Source: Pseudo-nitzschia pungens (lineage: Eukaryota > Bacillariophyta > Bacillariophyceae > Bacillariales > Bacillariaceae). Taken from it: a stretch of DNA of 64,000 nucleotides. Positions 1 to 10,799 of this stretch are shown here, one piece after another. How positions within the stretch are numbered: the first letter of the stretch is position 1; the number at the start of each line of letters is the position of its first letter. Below the pieces are notes generated by a model. The model did no database searches and was not told the origin of the DNA. It saw only the letters and a program-made list of their open reading frames with translations. Made by a program: the position numbers and the translations under genes. Location of the stretch: positions 186,001-250,000 of the forward strand of contig CM074767.1 of assembly GCA_037355855.1 (NCBI GenBank). The letters are read 5' to 3'.

Positions 1-108
1 GCTACAACAAAGGACCTCGATGAAGAATCCGATATCGGTGCCTTCCAAGACATGATCAACCAGAGAAGGCAAAAAACCATTAACCGATGGTCGAGCAAAA
101 AGAACTAA
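1..108 (+). CDS. C-terminal end of a truncated gene
   Basis: The window opens inside a reading frame that stays open for 35 codons and stops at TAA (106-108). The visible tail is hydrophilic and charged, with an acidic stretch (DLDEESD) followed by a basic end (RWSSKKN). No domain can be recognised. It is most likely the last exon of a gene that starts upstream of the window, because codon use looks coding-like and the sequence changes at once to AT-rich spacer after the stop. A chance frame cannot be excluded at this length. Confidence 0.5.
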   Translation, partial: ATTKDLDEESDIGAFQDMINQRRQKTINRWSSKKN

Positions 109-1106
109 ATGCATGTTCCTGTTTCGTCATTGTTCGTAGTATGTAAAAAATAGAGTATTGTAAAGTAACATATTACTAGTAATAACTATTATATTATTAG
201 TACCACCAACATTACTAGTAGCAGCAGGACTAATGCATTCTTACATTGTTATCACCATGTTTTCTGACAATAGTACTACTCTACTACTAGCTACTACTAG
301 CTACTACTACTAGTACTACTAGTACTACTAGTACTACTACTAGTACTACTAGTACTACTACTACAACTAACCATCACCATGTGCACCTTGTTTCACCAGC
401 ACACACGACCAGCAAGAGATTTTATGTCCAAAATGTGCAAAAGAAATGTGCAAAGAAATGTGCTGTTACTAGTAGTAGTGATTTCTCCTCCATCACCATT
501 CTTCTTGTATCTGCTGGTGGTCATCGTGTCAATGCTCCTGCTGGTGAATGAGGACAATTCTGCTGCTTCTTTCTCTTCTCGTTGCCGCCAACAAGAATGA
601 TGAAACAATCGCATCCTTGTCTATCTAGTAGTAGTAGTAGTAAGGTTACTAGTACTACTAGTACAACTCTCCCTGAAACACCAACGCAGAGAGGACAGAG
701 CTTGATTACTACTACTAGTAGTAGAAGTACTCAAAGTAGTACCTAGTAAGGTTTAGTACCGGACGTGAACACTTTCACTACCGGTAGGCATGATGTACCG
801 GTAAGTAACTTCAACCTTACGTACTGAGTACTCGTAATCTTAGGTTAATACTCGTATTCCAACATCGTAACATTATTCTGGAAACGTACGAGTACGTATG
901 TGCGCTTGTACAAGATGAAAAAATGATGAGAAAAACATTTTTCATTCGTTGCAAGTTAATAACCTTAGCAGGTAAGGTTAATTACTCGTACTCGAACATC
1001 TCGGCGGCAAGCGACGCAGGGTAGGGAAGGGCAACAATTCGATCGAGTGATACACTCGCACACTCCGAACCAAACAATCAATCCAAACCAAACCGTAATT
1101 ACCGTC
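109..1106. repeat. AT-rich spacer with TACTAG/TACTAC microsatellite
   Basis: No gene is supported here. From about 281 to 363 the sequence is an imperfect array of TAC and TAG triplets, often joined as TACTAGTAC, and shorter tracts of the same type lie near 630-660 and 700-735. Exact copies of the nonamer GTAAGGTTA lie at 640-648 and 972-980. The small frames at 379-614 have low-complexity, non-conserved translations. Confidence 0.7.
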
Positions 1107-1730
1107 ATGGTTGCTGCCACGAAACAAAACCGAACCAGTCACATCCTGTGGTGCGGGACGGCGCCGGTTCTGCTGCTTCTGCTGTTGGCCATGCCCTCGG
1201 CGGTGGAATCTTTGGTGAACCCGGCCCACTACCGAAGCAGCACCGTGTACACGACCGGAGTCCGCGCCCGCTCCCCGTTCTTCGCTTCGGTCTCCGGAAC
1301 GACTGCCAGCGGAGCGGGAGTTTGTTGCAACTCGAGTTCTCGCTCCAGTTCTTGCTCCAGTTCCAGTTCCATTTCCATGCGGGACCGGTCCTCGAGTTAT
1401 TGGTTTTCGGTGGGAGACACGGTGCGCGTCGTGGAAGATGTCCCCTACAGCGGAGGAGGAAGCATTGGTGGAATCAACGGAAGCGGAAACGGAGACGGGA
1501 ACCTCAAGGGCCGGATCGGGACGGTCGTCGAAACGTGGGAAAAATGTGACGTCGATCCGACCTGCTGCTGCGCCGAACAGGTCGACACGGACATGGCGGT
1601 CCGGGTGGCCTTTGCGCCGGAGAGCACGAGCATCGGCGACGACGACGACGCCGGCGAAGAGGAGAAGGAATCCGAATCGCTGTTTTATTACTACTTTGCC
1701 GAGGAGGAATTGGTCCGTTGGGAGTCGTAA
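1107..1730 (+). CDS. Small secreted or plastid-targeted protein, possible SH3-like fold
   Basis: I do not recognise this gene with certainty. From the ATG at 1107 (207 residues) the protein begins with a good signal peptide: a hydrophobic LLLLLLAM core ending at AVES, followed by a Ser-rich transit-like stretch. The in-frame ATG at 1047 would add 20 residues and bury that signal, so 1107 is preferred. The C-terminal half looks globular: a VGDTVRVV strand, a Gly-rich loop, GRIGTVVETW, a Cys cluster (DPTCCCAEQ), MAVRVAF and a FAEEELV ending. This order of short strands resembles small SH3-like barrels such as the ferredoxin-thioredoxin reductase variable chain or PsaE, but that is only a resemblance. 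The residue after the predicted cleavage site is Leu, not the usual Phe, so plastid import is plausible but unproven. Confidence 0.6.
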   Translation: MVAATKQNRTSHILWCGTAPVLLLLLLAMPSAVESLVNPAHYRSSTVYTTGVRARSPFFASVSGTTASGAGVCCNSSSRSSSCSSSSSISMRDRSSSYWFSVGDTVRVVEDVPYSGGGSIGGINGSGNGDGNLKGRIGTVVETWEKCDVDPTCCCAEQVDTDMAVRVAFAPESTSIGDDDDAGEEEKESESLFYYYFAEEELVRWES

Positions 1731-2722
1731 GTATGTATGTATACTCTCCGTCTCGGACTATCGCAACGGGAACGAGAAACGAACATCCCTCCCGCAGACG
1801 ATGATTGGCAGTTCCATCCCATCCCATTTCATTCCATCCCATTTCATCCATTTTATCATTGACGCTGCCGCTGCTGCTGTTACTTTGACACGCGCACACA
1901 CGCGCCCATACATTCCGATTCCGGCCACCGCGCTATCGATCTAGCCAACCACCAGCCAGCAAACGACTGAGCTACGAGGCAACAACGAGTTCGTTCGTTG
2001 GTTCGTTGGTTGGTTCGTGAAGGAATCCATATGGTTCGCAAGCGGAGTTCAATGCTGTGCATGCAATGTAATGTTATCCAACGCAACGCCATGTAGCATC
2101 GTCTTGCTCACTCCTCTCCACCGTACAAACGCAAACGCATGGTGCGGGTTCTGCAGGAAAACTGTGCCACGGAACCGAGGTGCATTCCCGCACAAACGCA
2201 TCGAAACACAACACCAAGCCAAGTGAAGCCAAGCCAAGTGAAGTGAAGCCAAACAAGTCATAGCATTGTCGTCCTAGCTTCATCCGGCATTCCAACATTG
2301 CAACAACGTCCACAGAATACAGTAAAAGTAGAATTACAGTCATCCAACCAACAATAATATAAGTTATGATTTCGTTTTGTTCCCTGTCGTTTTGATGAGG
2401 CAATAAATACTACAATATCCGTTCTTGAGACAGAGAATCTATTCATTGATTTGCAAGCAATCTATCAATCAATCAATCCATCACGAACGCGACCCTGCAT
2501 GCTTTTTCGTGGGAAATTCATTTATTCACATTGGGTCTCGGGTCGGTTCTGCTCGCGAGATGGGCGGTTCGGTTGGCCTTTGGATTGGTTCCATCCGGTG
2601 CGACACGGCGCTTTTCGTTGGAGTCGTTGCTCGGTTTGTTGCTTTTTTCGTTGCGCTAGTCGTTTCCTTTCCCTTCGTTTCGTTTCGTTTCATTTCATTT
2701 CATTTCATTTCATTTCAATGCG
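1731..2722. other. Spacer, no gene recognised
   Basis: This AT-richer spacer holds short low-complexity stretches: repeats of CATTTCATTC near 1825-1855, GTTCGTTG near 1990-2020, and a TTTCATTTCATTTCA pentamer tract at about 2685-2716 just beyond the stop of the minus-strand Rieske gene. No frame here has a convincing protein. Confidence 0.6.
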
Positions 2723-5580
2723 TTAGTCGTTCTGGTAGTGCTTGAATCCCCCCACGCGAAAGGCCGGCTCGATCGTTCGGATCAGTCCCATCAGCCCCAG
2801 CGACAGCAGGACCACCACCTTGGCGGCGAGTTTCCACGACCGGCTCGGCGCAAAGTGCCCCCCCAGCACCGACCCGGCAATCGTCCACCAGCAGGCCCGC
2901 GTCGTCCCGGCCAGCGCCGCGAGTCCCTCCTGGCAGTGCTTGCAGTGGGTCGTGTGCTGGCGGTACCGATCAAAGAGCTCGGCCTCGTTGCGCATCGGGG
3001 GCGGCAGTTGGTACTCGTGCGAGGAGCGGACCCCGTCCCCGCCCAGATAATCCGTGTGCTTGCCCAGCCACCGGCGGAGGGCCGTGATGCAGCGGTCCGA
3101 CGGGGTCGGCAGGTAGTAGCCCGTGCTGCCGCCGGCGCTGCCGCTGTGTTCGTGTTTGTGTGCGTGTGCATACCGGAGACGCTCCTGTTCCTGAAAGTGC
3201 AAAAAGGCCAGGTCGGAATCGAGAAATCGGTTGCTGAGCACGTGGAGGACCCACTGGGGCAGAGCGGAAAAAATCTTCAAGGCCAGGGGTGTCTTTTTCT
3301 TTTTCATTTTCGTTGTAGCCTTTGTCGATTTCTCGGACTCCTCTGCGGTGTCCGCTGTTGCCGTTGCCGTTTGGGTGTCGGTTTGGAGGCTGGTTTTTGT
3401 TTTGGCCCTGGATTTCTTCTTTGGTTCCTTGGCCGCACCGTTCAAGATTATGGCCCGGGACCAACCGGGCCTGGTCGGAATGCAAATAACTGCCAGCCGG
3501 AAGGGTCCCGTGGGCTCGGGGGTGCGGTTGCTCTCGGCTCCGGCTTTGCTGCTGTCGGTGGCATTGGTTGTTGGTTGTGATTGTGACAGTGACTGTGATT
3601 GCGGTTGCTGCTGCCCGAGGAATCGCTCGCGCAGGGCGTCGAGAAGGACTCCCTGGCTGGCCCTGGCGTCCTCCTCGGTGGCGTAATAGTTCCCGTTGTA
3701 GACCAAGGGAGTAGGGACCCTGGAACTGAGCCAGTCACAACGCGGTGCTTTCCCACTGGTTTGTGTTGTTTGTATTGTATTGTTTGTGTTTGGGAGACAG
3801 ATTGGAGGCAAAAACATGGATTGGATGCAACACCAAAACCAAAACCAAAGCAAACCGAACCATGCATGCAAGTACACAATGTGCATCGAAACAGCGGCAA
3901 CGAAAGATAACATTGAGAAATAATAATAACAATAATAATAAGAAGAAGAAAAAAAAAATGGAGTGAGAGAACACGAGCGATTCGGAGGAAGGAATGATAG
4001 AATGACGGAATGTACCGTGTGCATGCGTCTAAGGACCGACGCGTTCCAAACGTTCCAACAACAGTTTGGAAACAACATGGGGAAAGCAAGGTTGCGTGTG
4101 GAACCACTTCTACCACTACTGCTACTCTTACTAATTACTCACCCGTTCGATCCCGAAACTCGAAAAAGAATCCCGCCCATCCCTTTTGCAGGGAGGCATT
4201 GTTCGGAGCATCAGCATCAGCATCAGCATCACCGTCATTGTCAATGTTGTTGTAGTTGTACTTGTAGTTGTAATCGTCGTGCTGGCTCGGAATCCCCTCC
4301 GGCACCGTCATGTCGATTTCGATCGCGTCGGTTCGGGTTCCCTGCAATCCGTGGTGCGCAAAGACAATGTGCGCCGGATCGATGAGGTTCTCCATCAGCG
4401 TGTCGTATCCGTACGGCAGGTCCCGGGTGTAGCTGGCCGGGGATCCATTGCCGGTGGTGATGCCCTCCATCATGGCCTCCGGCGTCCCGCGGAACCTCGG
4501 GGGTCCGGATATGCTTTCGTGTTTGTTTTTGCTTTCGTGTTTGTTTTTGCTTTCGTTGCCGGTTGCACCTGCACCGCCCGATAATTCGTAGCCCAGCACG
4601 TCTTCGGGCCAGAGCCAGGCCCACAAAATGTTCTTGTGGACCCGTACGCTGTAGGAAGTGACGGCCGATCGGGGCGAGGCGCGGGCCTTGGCGCTGAGTT
4701 CCGGGCCGGCCTGGGGAATGGAGGTGCACTTTCCGTTTTGGGATCCGTCGAATTCCCATCCGTGGTACGAGCATTGGAGGGTCGTCGTCGTCGAGAGCCT
4801 TGGTTGTTCGTTGTCATTTTCGTTTTCATTTTCGTCGTCCTTCTCGTTCTCGTTCTCGTTCTCGACGAAAACTCTCTCGATCCGTCCCTGGGACAGCGGG
4901 GCCAGCCGGTGGGGGCAGGAATCGTCCATGACGACCCATCCCTCGGGAGCGTTGGGATCGTGGTAGCAGACGTAGTCCTGTTCCAGAAAGACTACGGGGG
5001 TGGGACGGTCCGGATCGAGCTCGTAGACGGACGCCAGGGGGACCCAGGTCCGGGGAAAGGTCCGCTCGCCCAGGGCCTCCTGGTTCTTGGAGAGAGTAGT
5101 CCTTCGTTTGGGTGGTGGGGGGACGGGGGGCTTGGGCTTGGAAATCGAGATGGAGTGCGATTGGGATTGGGATTGCGAAGCGGATCGAGAAGAAGTGGCG
5201 TTCACCGAAGCCGGGGTGACCGTGGCGGGCAACGCAGAGGTCCGTGCCACGCGAGAAAGGGCGGAAGAAGAAGAAGAAGAAGAAAACGAAAACGAAGCAG
5301 AGCTCGAAACCGGACCTGTCCATGGTCCGCTTCTGCTTCCTGACACCGTGCCAAACGGTCTCGACGGAACGGAAAATCCGGAAGCGACGGTGAGCAGTCC
5401 CGCTACTACTGCCAATGCCAATGCAGGGCAGGACCGGAAGGGATTGGGATTGCGATTCGGATTCCGCACGGTTCTTCTCTCGGAGCGTCCCGGATGCCGA
5501 CGAGCGCAAGAAGCAGGTCTCTCGATGGAGTTACTAGACATTGTCGTTGTTGTTGTTGTTGGGATCATTGTTGGGATCAT
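2723..5580 (-). CDS. PAO/TIC55-like Rieske oxygenase, plastid, two exons
   Basis: Exon 1 is 5580-4143 and exon 2 is 3747-2723, joined across an intron starting GTGAGT at 4142; the acceptor AG ending at 3748 keeps the frame and gives about 820 residues. In exon 1 a signal peptide (about residues 50-68) ends in VASGF, an ASAFAP-type plastid motif. The Rieske 2Fe-2S ligands are Cys222, His224 (SCPH) and Cys270, His273 (CSYHGW); the mononuclear iron site is the DPAH...HH motif at 401-410. Exon 2 supplies the family's C-terminal region (CIPTRPGWSR, FLDSDLAFLH, PTPSDRCI), the CxxC pair HCKHC and a final membrane helix. This matches the pheophorbide a oxygenase/TIC55/PTC52 group, which oxidises tetrapyrroles at plastid membranes; the exact substrate is not inferable. 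Low-complexity insertions (Glu/Asn repeats near 240-258, a Lys/Thr-rich block in exon 2) are unusual. The start is uncertain; ATG at 5541 is an alternative. Confidence 0.88.
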
Positions 5581-8035
5581 TGTTGGTGTTGTCGTCTCGT
5601 ACGGAAGAGGAGGTTGGTCCAGTTCCGGTCACGATGTGGATAGGATTGTACTGCCAGTAATATTAGTATCTATCACTGTACTTCGTTTGCAGTTCGCAGT
5701 TCGCAGTTTGCAGTTTGATGGAAGGATGAATGGATTGGGATATTGTACCGTATTATTGTTGGAAGTGATGTGATGTGATGTGATGTGATCTGTCGTTGTG
5801 CGTAGGAATTGCGACGATGGTGACAATGATATGGTGACAATGATGATGATAACGATGATAACGATGATGATGTCGTTTGGACAATAAGAGCAAGGGTGCG
5901 TAGTAGGTACTACTACAATGATAGATTGGTTTGTCGTCAATGGCAAAGGAACGGCATTGGTCGCGGTACAAGCACTCGTATTCTACTGTACCGGTAAGTT
6001 ACGGGAGAAGCACTTCTTTGCTTCGTTTGGAAAGTGTCACGGAGCAAGAGAAAGAGTAGCCTTACTCGTAGTAATTACGAGCACGTAATGCGAGTACAAA
6101 CTCGTATCGGTGATGATGAGTCGTGTTGATTGATTTTGATTGATTGATTGATTGATGATACCTGTACGTGTACTAACTACTTCTGCTTCCTTTTGCTTTG
6201 TGGGCTGTGATGGCGGTGGATGGTTGATGGTTGATGCCACAAAACGCGAAGGAATTATCGATAGAAGTAGAATATGTACGGTACAACTTCGTAACTTACT
6301 GTAGGAAACGAAAGGTGCGAAGGTGCGAAGGTGCGACTGAGCAAATAATAATAATGAACGAATGAGCAAATAATAATGAACGAATGAGCAACTGAAGAAA
6401 TGCGCAGATGTTGTTGTTTCTTACGGTATGGTAAGATTATGGTGCCTGTGACGAATGAGACGAAAGAATCTCAAAGCAATGAAGAAGGAATGAATGAATG
6501 AATGAATCCATCGAATCAATCAATCAATCAATCATCATCAATCTCTCAACAAGAAAAAAATAACGATGTGACGAGAACGTGACGAGAACGTGATGCGTTC
6601 GCATTCTCATCCATAATTGCGAGTGGCTTGTCACTCGTCGCCCCGCACCGTCGCCTCGTCGCCTCGACGCACCCAAAATTCTTCTTTCGACCGAATTGTA
6701 CGGTACATACGATTACACAGTACGTACCAAATCTGTACGTACATAGAAAACGATACCTACTCGTAAGAATCTTAGTATTGTATCATAACCTTACTTCGTA
6801 ATAAAGATCACAATGCCATAGGCTAGAAATATGAAGTAAACCTTACTTCGTAAGTTACTACCTCTGGTCCAAAATACTGGACCGATGACGCGAACAAAAA
6901 ACAATAATAGTAGTAGTAAGTGCTAGACGAGATCCAGTTCAGGTAGTCAACTGATGGTATTATGGTAGTAGTGGTATAAAGTCCTACCACTACCATTGCT
7001 GGGTTCAGCAGCACCCCCCCCTCTTCAACAGCATTCTCAATAGCACCACCACCACCATCATCATCATCATGCTGAATACCAAGAAGAGCTTGTGCTCCAG
7101 TGAATATATCATACTAGTACTAGTAGTACGATTAGTACTGGTAGTCATGAAGCATTCAACACAGCCCATGATGCATTTCTTACTAGGTCGTCATACTAAC
7201 TTCTTCTTCTTGCTTTGCTGCAAATACAGAGCTGGGTTATTCTATCTTAGATATTCTACACGAATGCACTCACTACTACTCTAGTAGTATACCTTGTGGG
7301 CATAATTACTACTACTACTACCGTACCGTATGCAATTGGGAATTGGCGGTTGGCAGTTGGCAGAGCACTTTGGTCTTGCTGTGTGTGAAATGGTTTATTC
7401 ATTCAGAACGAAACTTCCGCCACAACTCTTTTGGGACGTTGAATTCTATGACGGGCACTTATCTCTGTCACTGGAACACTATATTTTTTCTATTTAACGT
7501 AAGGCCTACCGTACAAATGCTCAAGTATCTTCCGAAACGGGCCATACACGTACCGTTAACCTTACTTGGTGCCTGCTTGGTGCAAAGTTTCGTTCTTAAA
7601 TCTTACCTGGAATTATGGGAGGAAACGAACGCTAAACGTACGGTAACTTACCGTACGTATGAAGAATCGACGGGTTACCTATCGGACTTACTGTACTCGT
7701 GGTTTGCGACGGTCATTGAGCTTCTCAGCACAAAGCAGTCGTTGTTTGTTTCACATCCCACATACCGTAATTACAGTAAACCTTACGGCACATACTCGTA
7801 CGAGTAAGTACATGGACGTACACGTACGGGTAAGTTACAGGTTACTCCACATTGGGTCTTGCAAATTCCATGGTCGAGTTTCCTTTCCCCTCCAACGTCG
7901 AAAGTCTCGATGGTCGAGAGCTGCACCAAGACGACAATCAGATCTCACTCTTTTGTTTCATTACCATTGTGATCTAACTTTTGAAATCGCACCCTCCAAC
8001 AACAGCAGCAACAGCATTAACAACTCATCTCGACA
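5581..8035. other. Long spacer, no gene recognised
   Basis: About 2.4 kb without a supported gene. It contains TGATG/ATGATGATA runs near 5770-5875, GATTGATTGATT near 6125-6155, AATGAATGAATG and CAATCAATCAAT near 6490-6530, and TACTAGTA tracts near 7110-7145 and 7305-7320. The spacer words TAACCTTAC (6786-6794 and 7557-7565) and TACTTCGTA recur. A 154-codon frame at 7343-7807 was considered and rejected. Confidence 0.6.
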
Positions 8036-9879
8036 ATGGTATCCGGGTTGGCTCCCAGAAACTCGGGAGCTATGGCTCCTCCCTCTGGAAACAGCACCAT
8101 CAGCGTCGGCAACAACAGCAACGGAACCCTACAGCCGTCACAACACCCACCACAACCACAATCACTACCGGCACCGAAGAAACAATCGACCAATTCTGCA
8201 CTGCATTCCGGGGCGGGCCGAAAGAAAGGAATTTCGATCCAAAAGATTGTCTCGGCACTTTTCGTGGCAATCATGGTCGTGGAATACTTTGCGTACAACT
8301 CCCTGTCGCTCACCACCGAAGACGCCGGAGAGTATTCTCGGCAGATGGAACGACTCGTGACACCCCACGAGCACAAGCGAAAGCAATCGCAACTGCAATC
8401 TCAATCGCAATCGCAATCGCAATCTCAATCTCAATCGCGATCCGACAACCATCCGTCCCGTCGAATACCACAAAATCCACCACCTCCACGAAAAGGACCT
8501 CACCTACAAGATGACCCCCGACCAGATCCACGAGGAACGACTCAAGACGCAAGAGCGCCTCCGCCACATGGGCGTCGAAAACCACAAGGGCGACGACTTC
8601 AGGCTGGAAGAACTCCCCCCGTGGTCCCAGATCCTCGACAACTTTCATCCCCAGACCCGGGACGACGAGCCCATCATTTTGGGGCTGGAATACTGCCCGG
8701 CCTTTCGAGAAAAGCACGACGCGAGCGTAATCGGCATCGGACCGGCCGGAATGTTCAGCACCGGGACCAACCTGGTGGCCAACCTCCTCGCGAAAAACTG
8801 CGAGGGACCCGACGGCCGGTTTGGCTTCCACTCCAAATTCGCTGTGGTCCAGGTGCCCTGGGGCAAGCACAATCCGGCCGACGCCCGCTTCTACCACCAG
8901 ACCAGGATCCCGCAGGTCGCCGATCGGACCGCCATTCTGCCGGTGGTGGCCATCCGGCATCCGTACACTTGGATGTCGGCCATGTGCCGGCACTCGTACA
9001 ACACCAGGTGGAAGCACCATAGGACGCTGTGCCACACCACGCTCAACCTGCACAACGAGATCGCGGGGGTCCCCTACGGATTCAAGCAGTACAACGAGAC
9101 GCACAACGTCACCAACACGTACCCGTCCCTGGTGCACATGTGGAGGGACTGGTACGAGCCCTACTTTCGGGACGAGAAGCACAACCAGAATCCCCGGCTC
9201 ATGGTCCGCCACGAGGATCTGGTCTTTCGGCCCGAAAAAGTCGTTTCCAAGCTGTGCGAGTGCGTCGGTGGGACCAACGCCAACGAGGTTTCCGACTGGG
9301 AGGCTCCCAGGCGGCTTTTGGTACCAGGAACAGGCAGCCAACAGGGGCAAGGGCCACGGGACGCAGCGGTCCGGTCTGCTGGAGGCTGTCATCAAGTACG
9401 GCCGGCCGCTCCGGAACTGGTACGACGAGTACTCGGGCTCGGACCGGGCCATACTCAAGAGGGTCTTGCAGGAGCAGGAGCGGGAAAGCGGCGACGAAAG
9501 CGATTCGGACAACGATTGGCTGGCGACCATGCTCGACACCTTTCAGTACCAACTCTTTGACGAGGAGGGCGATCCGACCCCGTTGGAACAAAAGCTCGTC
9601 CAGCAGCGACTGGCCATGGACGACGAGCGCAAGGGAGTCGACTCGCAGGAGCTGCTGCGGACCCATTACAAGAACAACAAGAATGGTTCGAATGCGAATG
9701 CCAACAAGGATGCCAACAAGGATGCCAACAAGGATGCCAAGCAACAAGTGAAGAGAACGCAAAAGAAACAAAAGCAAAAGCACCAAACGCATAAGCACCA
9801 AACGCATAAGCACAAAAAGAAAAAAGAACGGGAAGGGAAGGAGCAAAAGACCCACAAGGCGGTGGCGGCGGTGATGTGA
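8036..9879 (+). CDS. Membrane-anchored sulfotransferase-like protein, with frame breaks
   Basis: One protein is spread over three frames. 8036 to about 8356 encodes a short cytosolic tail and one membrane helix (KIVSALFVAIMVVEYFAY), the layout of a type II Golgi enzyme. The next frame (about 8496-9305) has GPAGMFSTGTNLVANLL, which fits a 5'-phosphosulfate-binding loop, then AIRHPYTWMSAMCRHSY like the 3'-phosphate motif, and LMVRHEDLVF. The third frame runs from about 9309 to the TGA at 9877. Family knowledge would make it a PAPS-dependent transferase acting on glycans or proteins. The second break is removed by taking one C out of CCC at 9306-9308. The first lies in or after a CAATCG hexamer tract (8379-8443), or is an intron: GT at 8357 to AG at 8494-8495 (139 nt) joins phase 0 to phase 0. 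The tail has a 12-bp repeat encoding NKDA units and is Lys/His-rich. Sequence error is more likely than gene death. Confidence 0.72.
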
Positions 9880-10799
9880 GCGAGAACGTGAGACGGACCA
9901 GTGGGCAGCCAACCGAGCGAGCGAGCGAACAATCATAGCAACGGAGCAAGCAATCCGACCACGGCTTCACTTCCGTTCCGTTCCACTCCAGAAATATTCA
10001 GTACTAGTTAGCACGGAGCATTGCACAGTGGACTTTGCGAAGAGAAGGAATCGATCGAACCGAACCGAACCGAGTCGAATGCTACAGCTACAACAAGGAG
10101 CCTAATTGCCGTAAATCCGCCCCAACTGCAAAACGGGAATGGAGATGCCCCGAGAAGGAACCTCGCGAAGGGAAGGGGGAACGGCACGGCAACTGCACCG
10201 TGATACCAAGCTAGCGAGCGAGCAGACAAACCGGCAAGCAGAACGCGACGCGAAGAGACGCAACGGCGATTCGAACAACTAGGTGGAAGGCAACAATGAT
10301 GGTTGATCCAACTCCGTTTCGACAATTTTTCGGGAAAAATTCGATGACGCCACTGCACTCAATCAATGATGAGTCACAGAACAGTTTTCTACTTCTAAGG
10401 ATAATCGATGCTCGATCATAGATTACGCGAAAAAAAAAAAAAATATATATATATATATATATTTATTTATATAGATATGACAAATGAACAGATGAAATAT
10501 GCATTGTTTCTTTTTCGGGAGTTGTTCATCCCAACGGAGGTTGCGCACGACGAGCACCGAGAGACTTCTCTCTCCCAATCGACCAAAGTTTGAACGTACG
10601 GGTACTCGTACGCACAGACGACTCTTATTCCCGAGGGTCGAGAACATTCGTGCGTTTGGTTCAGGTTCGAAAGGGGTAAACCGCAACCGCAATGGTGGCA
10701 GAAAAAAGCAGCACGAACTTCCTATTTGGGAATGGAATGCCAACGCCCCCCAGCGGTCCGAGTCGCGTTGTCGTCGTCGTTGTCGTTGTTATGAACGGA
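9880..10799. other. Spacer between convergent genes
   Basis: No gene is supported. An A-run followed by (AT)n lies at about 10430-10465. The short frames around 10400-10790 overlap the 3' end of the minus-strand leucine-rich-repeat gene and look non-coding. Confidence 0.6.

Noticed and set aside
276..363. CRISPR-like array
   Set aside because: The repeats are continuous triplets without spacers of constant length.
7343..7807. 154-codon plus-strand frame in the spacer
   Set aside because: It is built from the same palindromic words as other spacers and shows no domain or coding bias.
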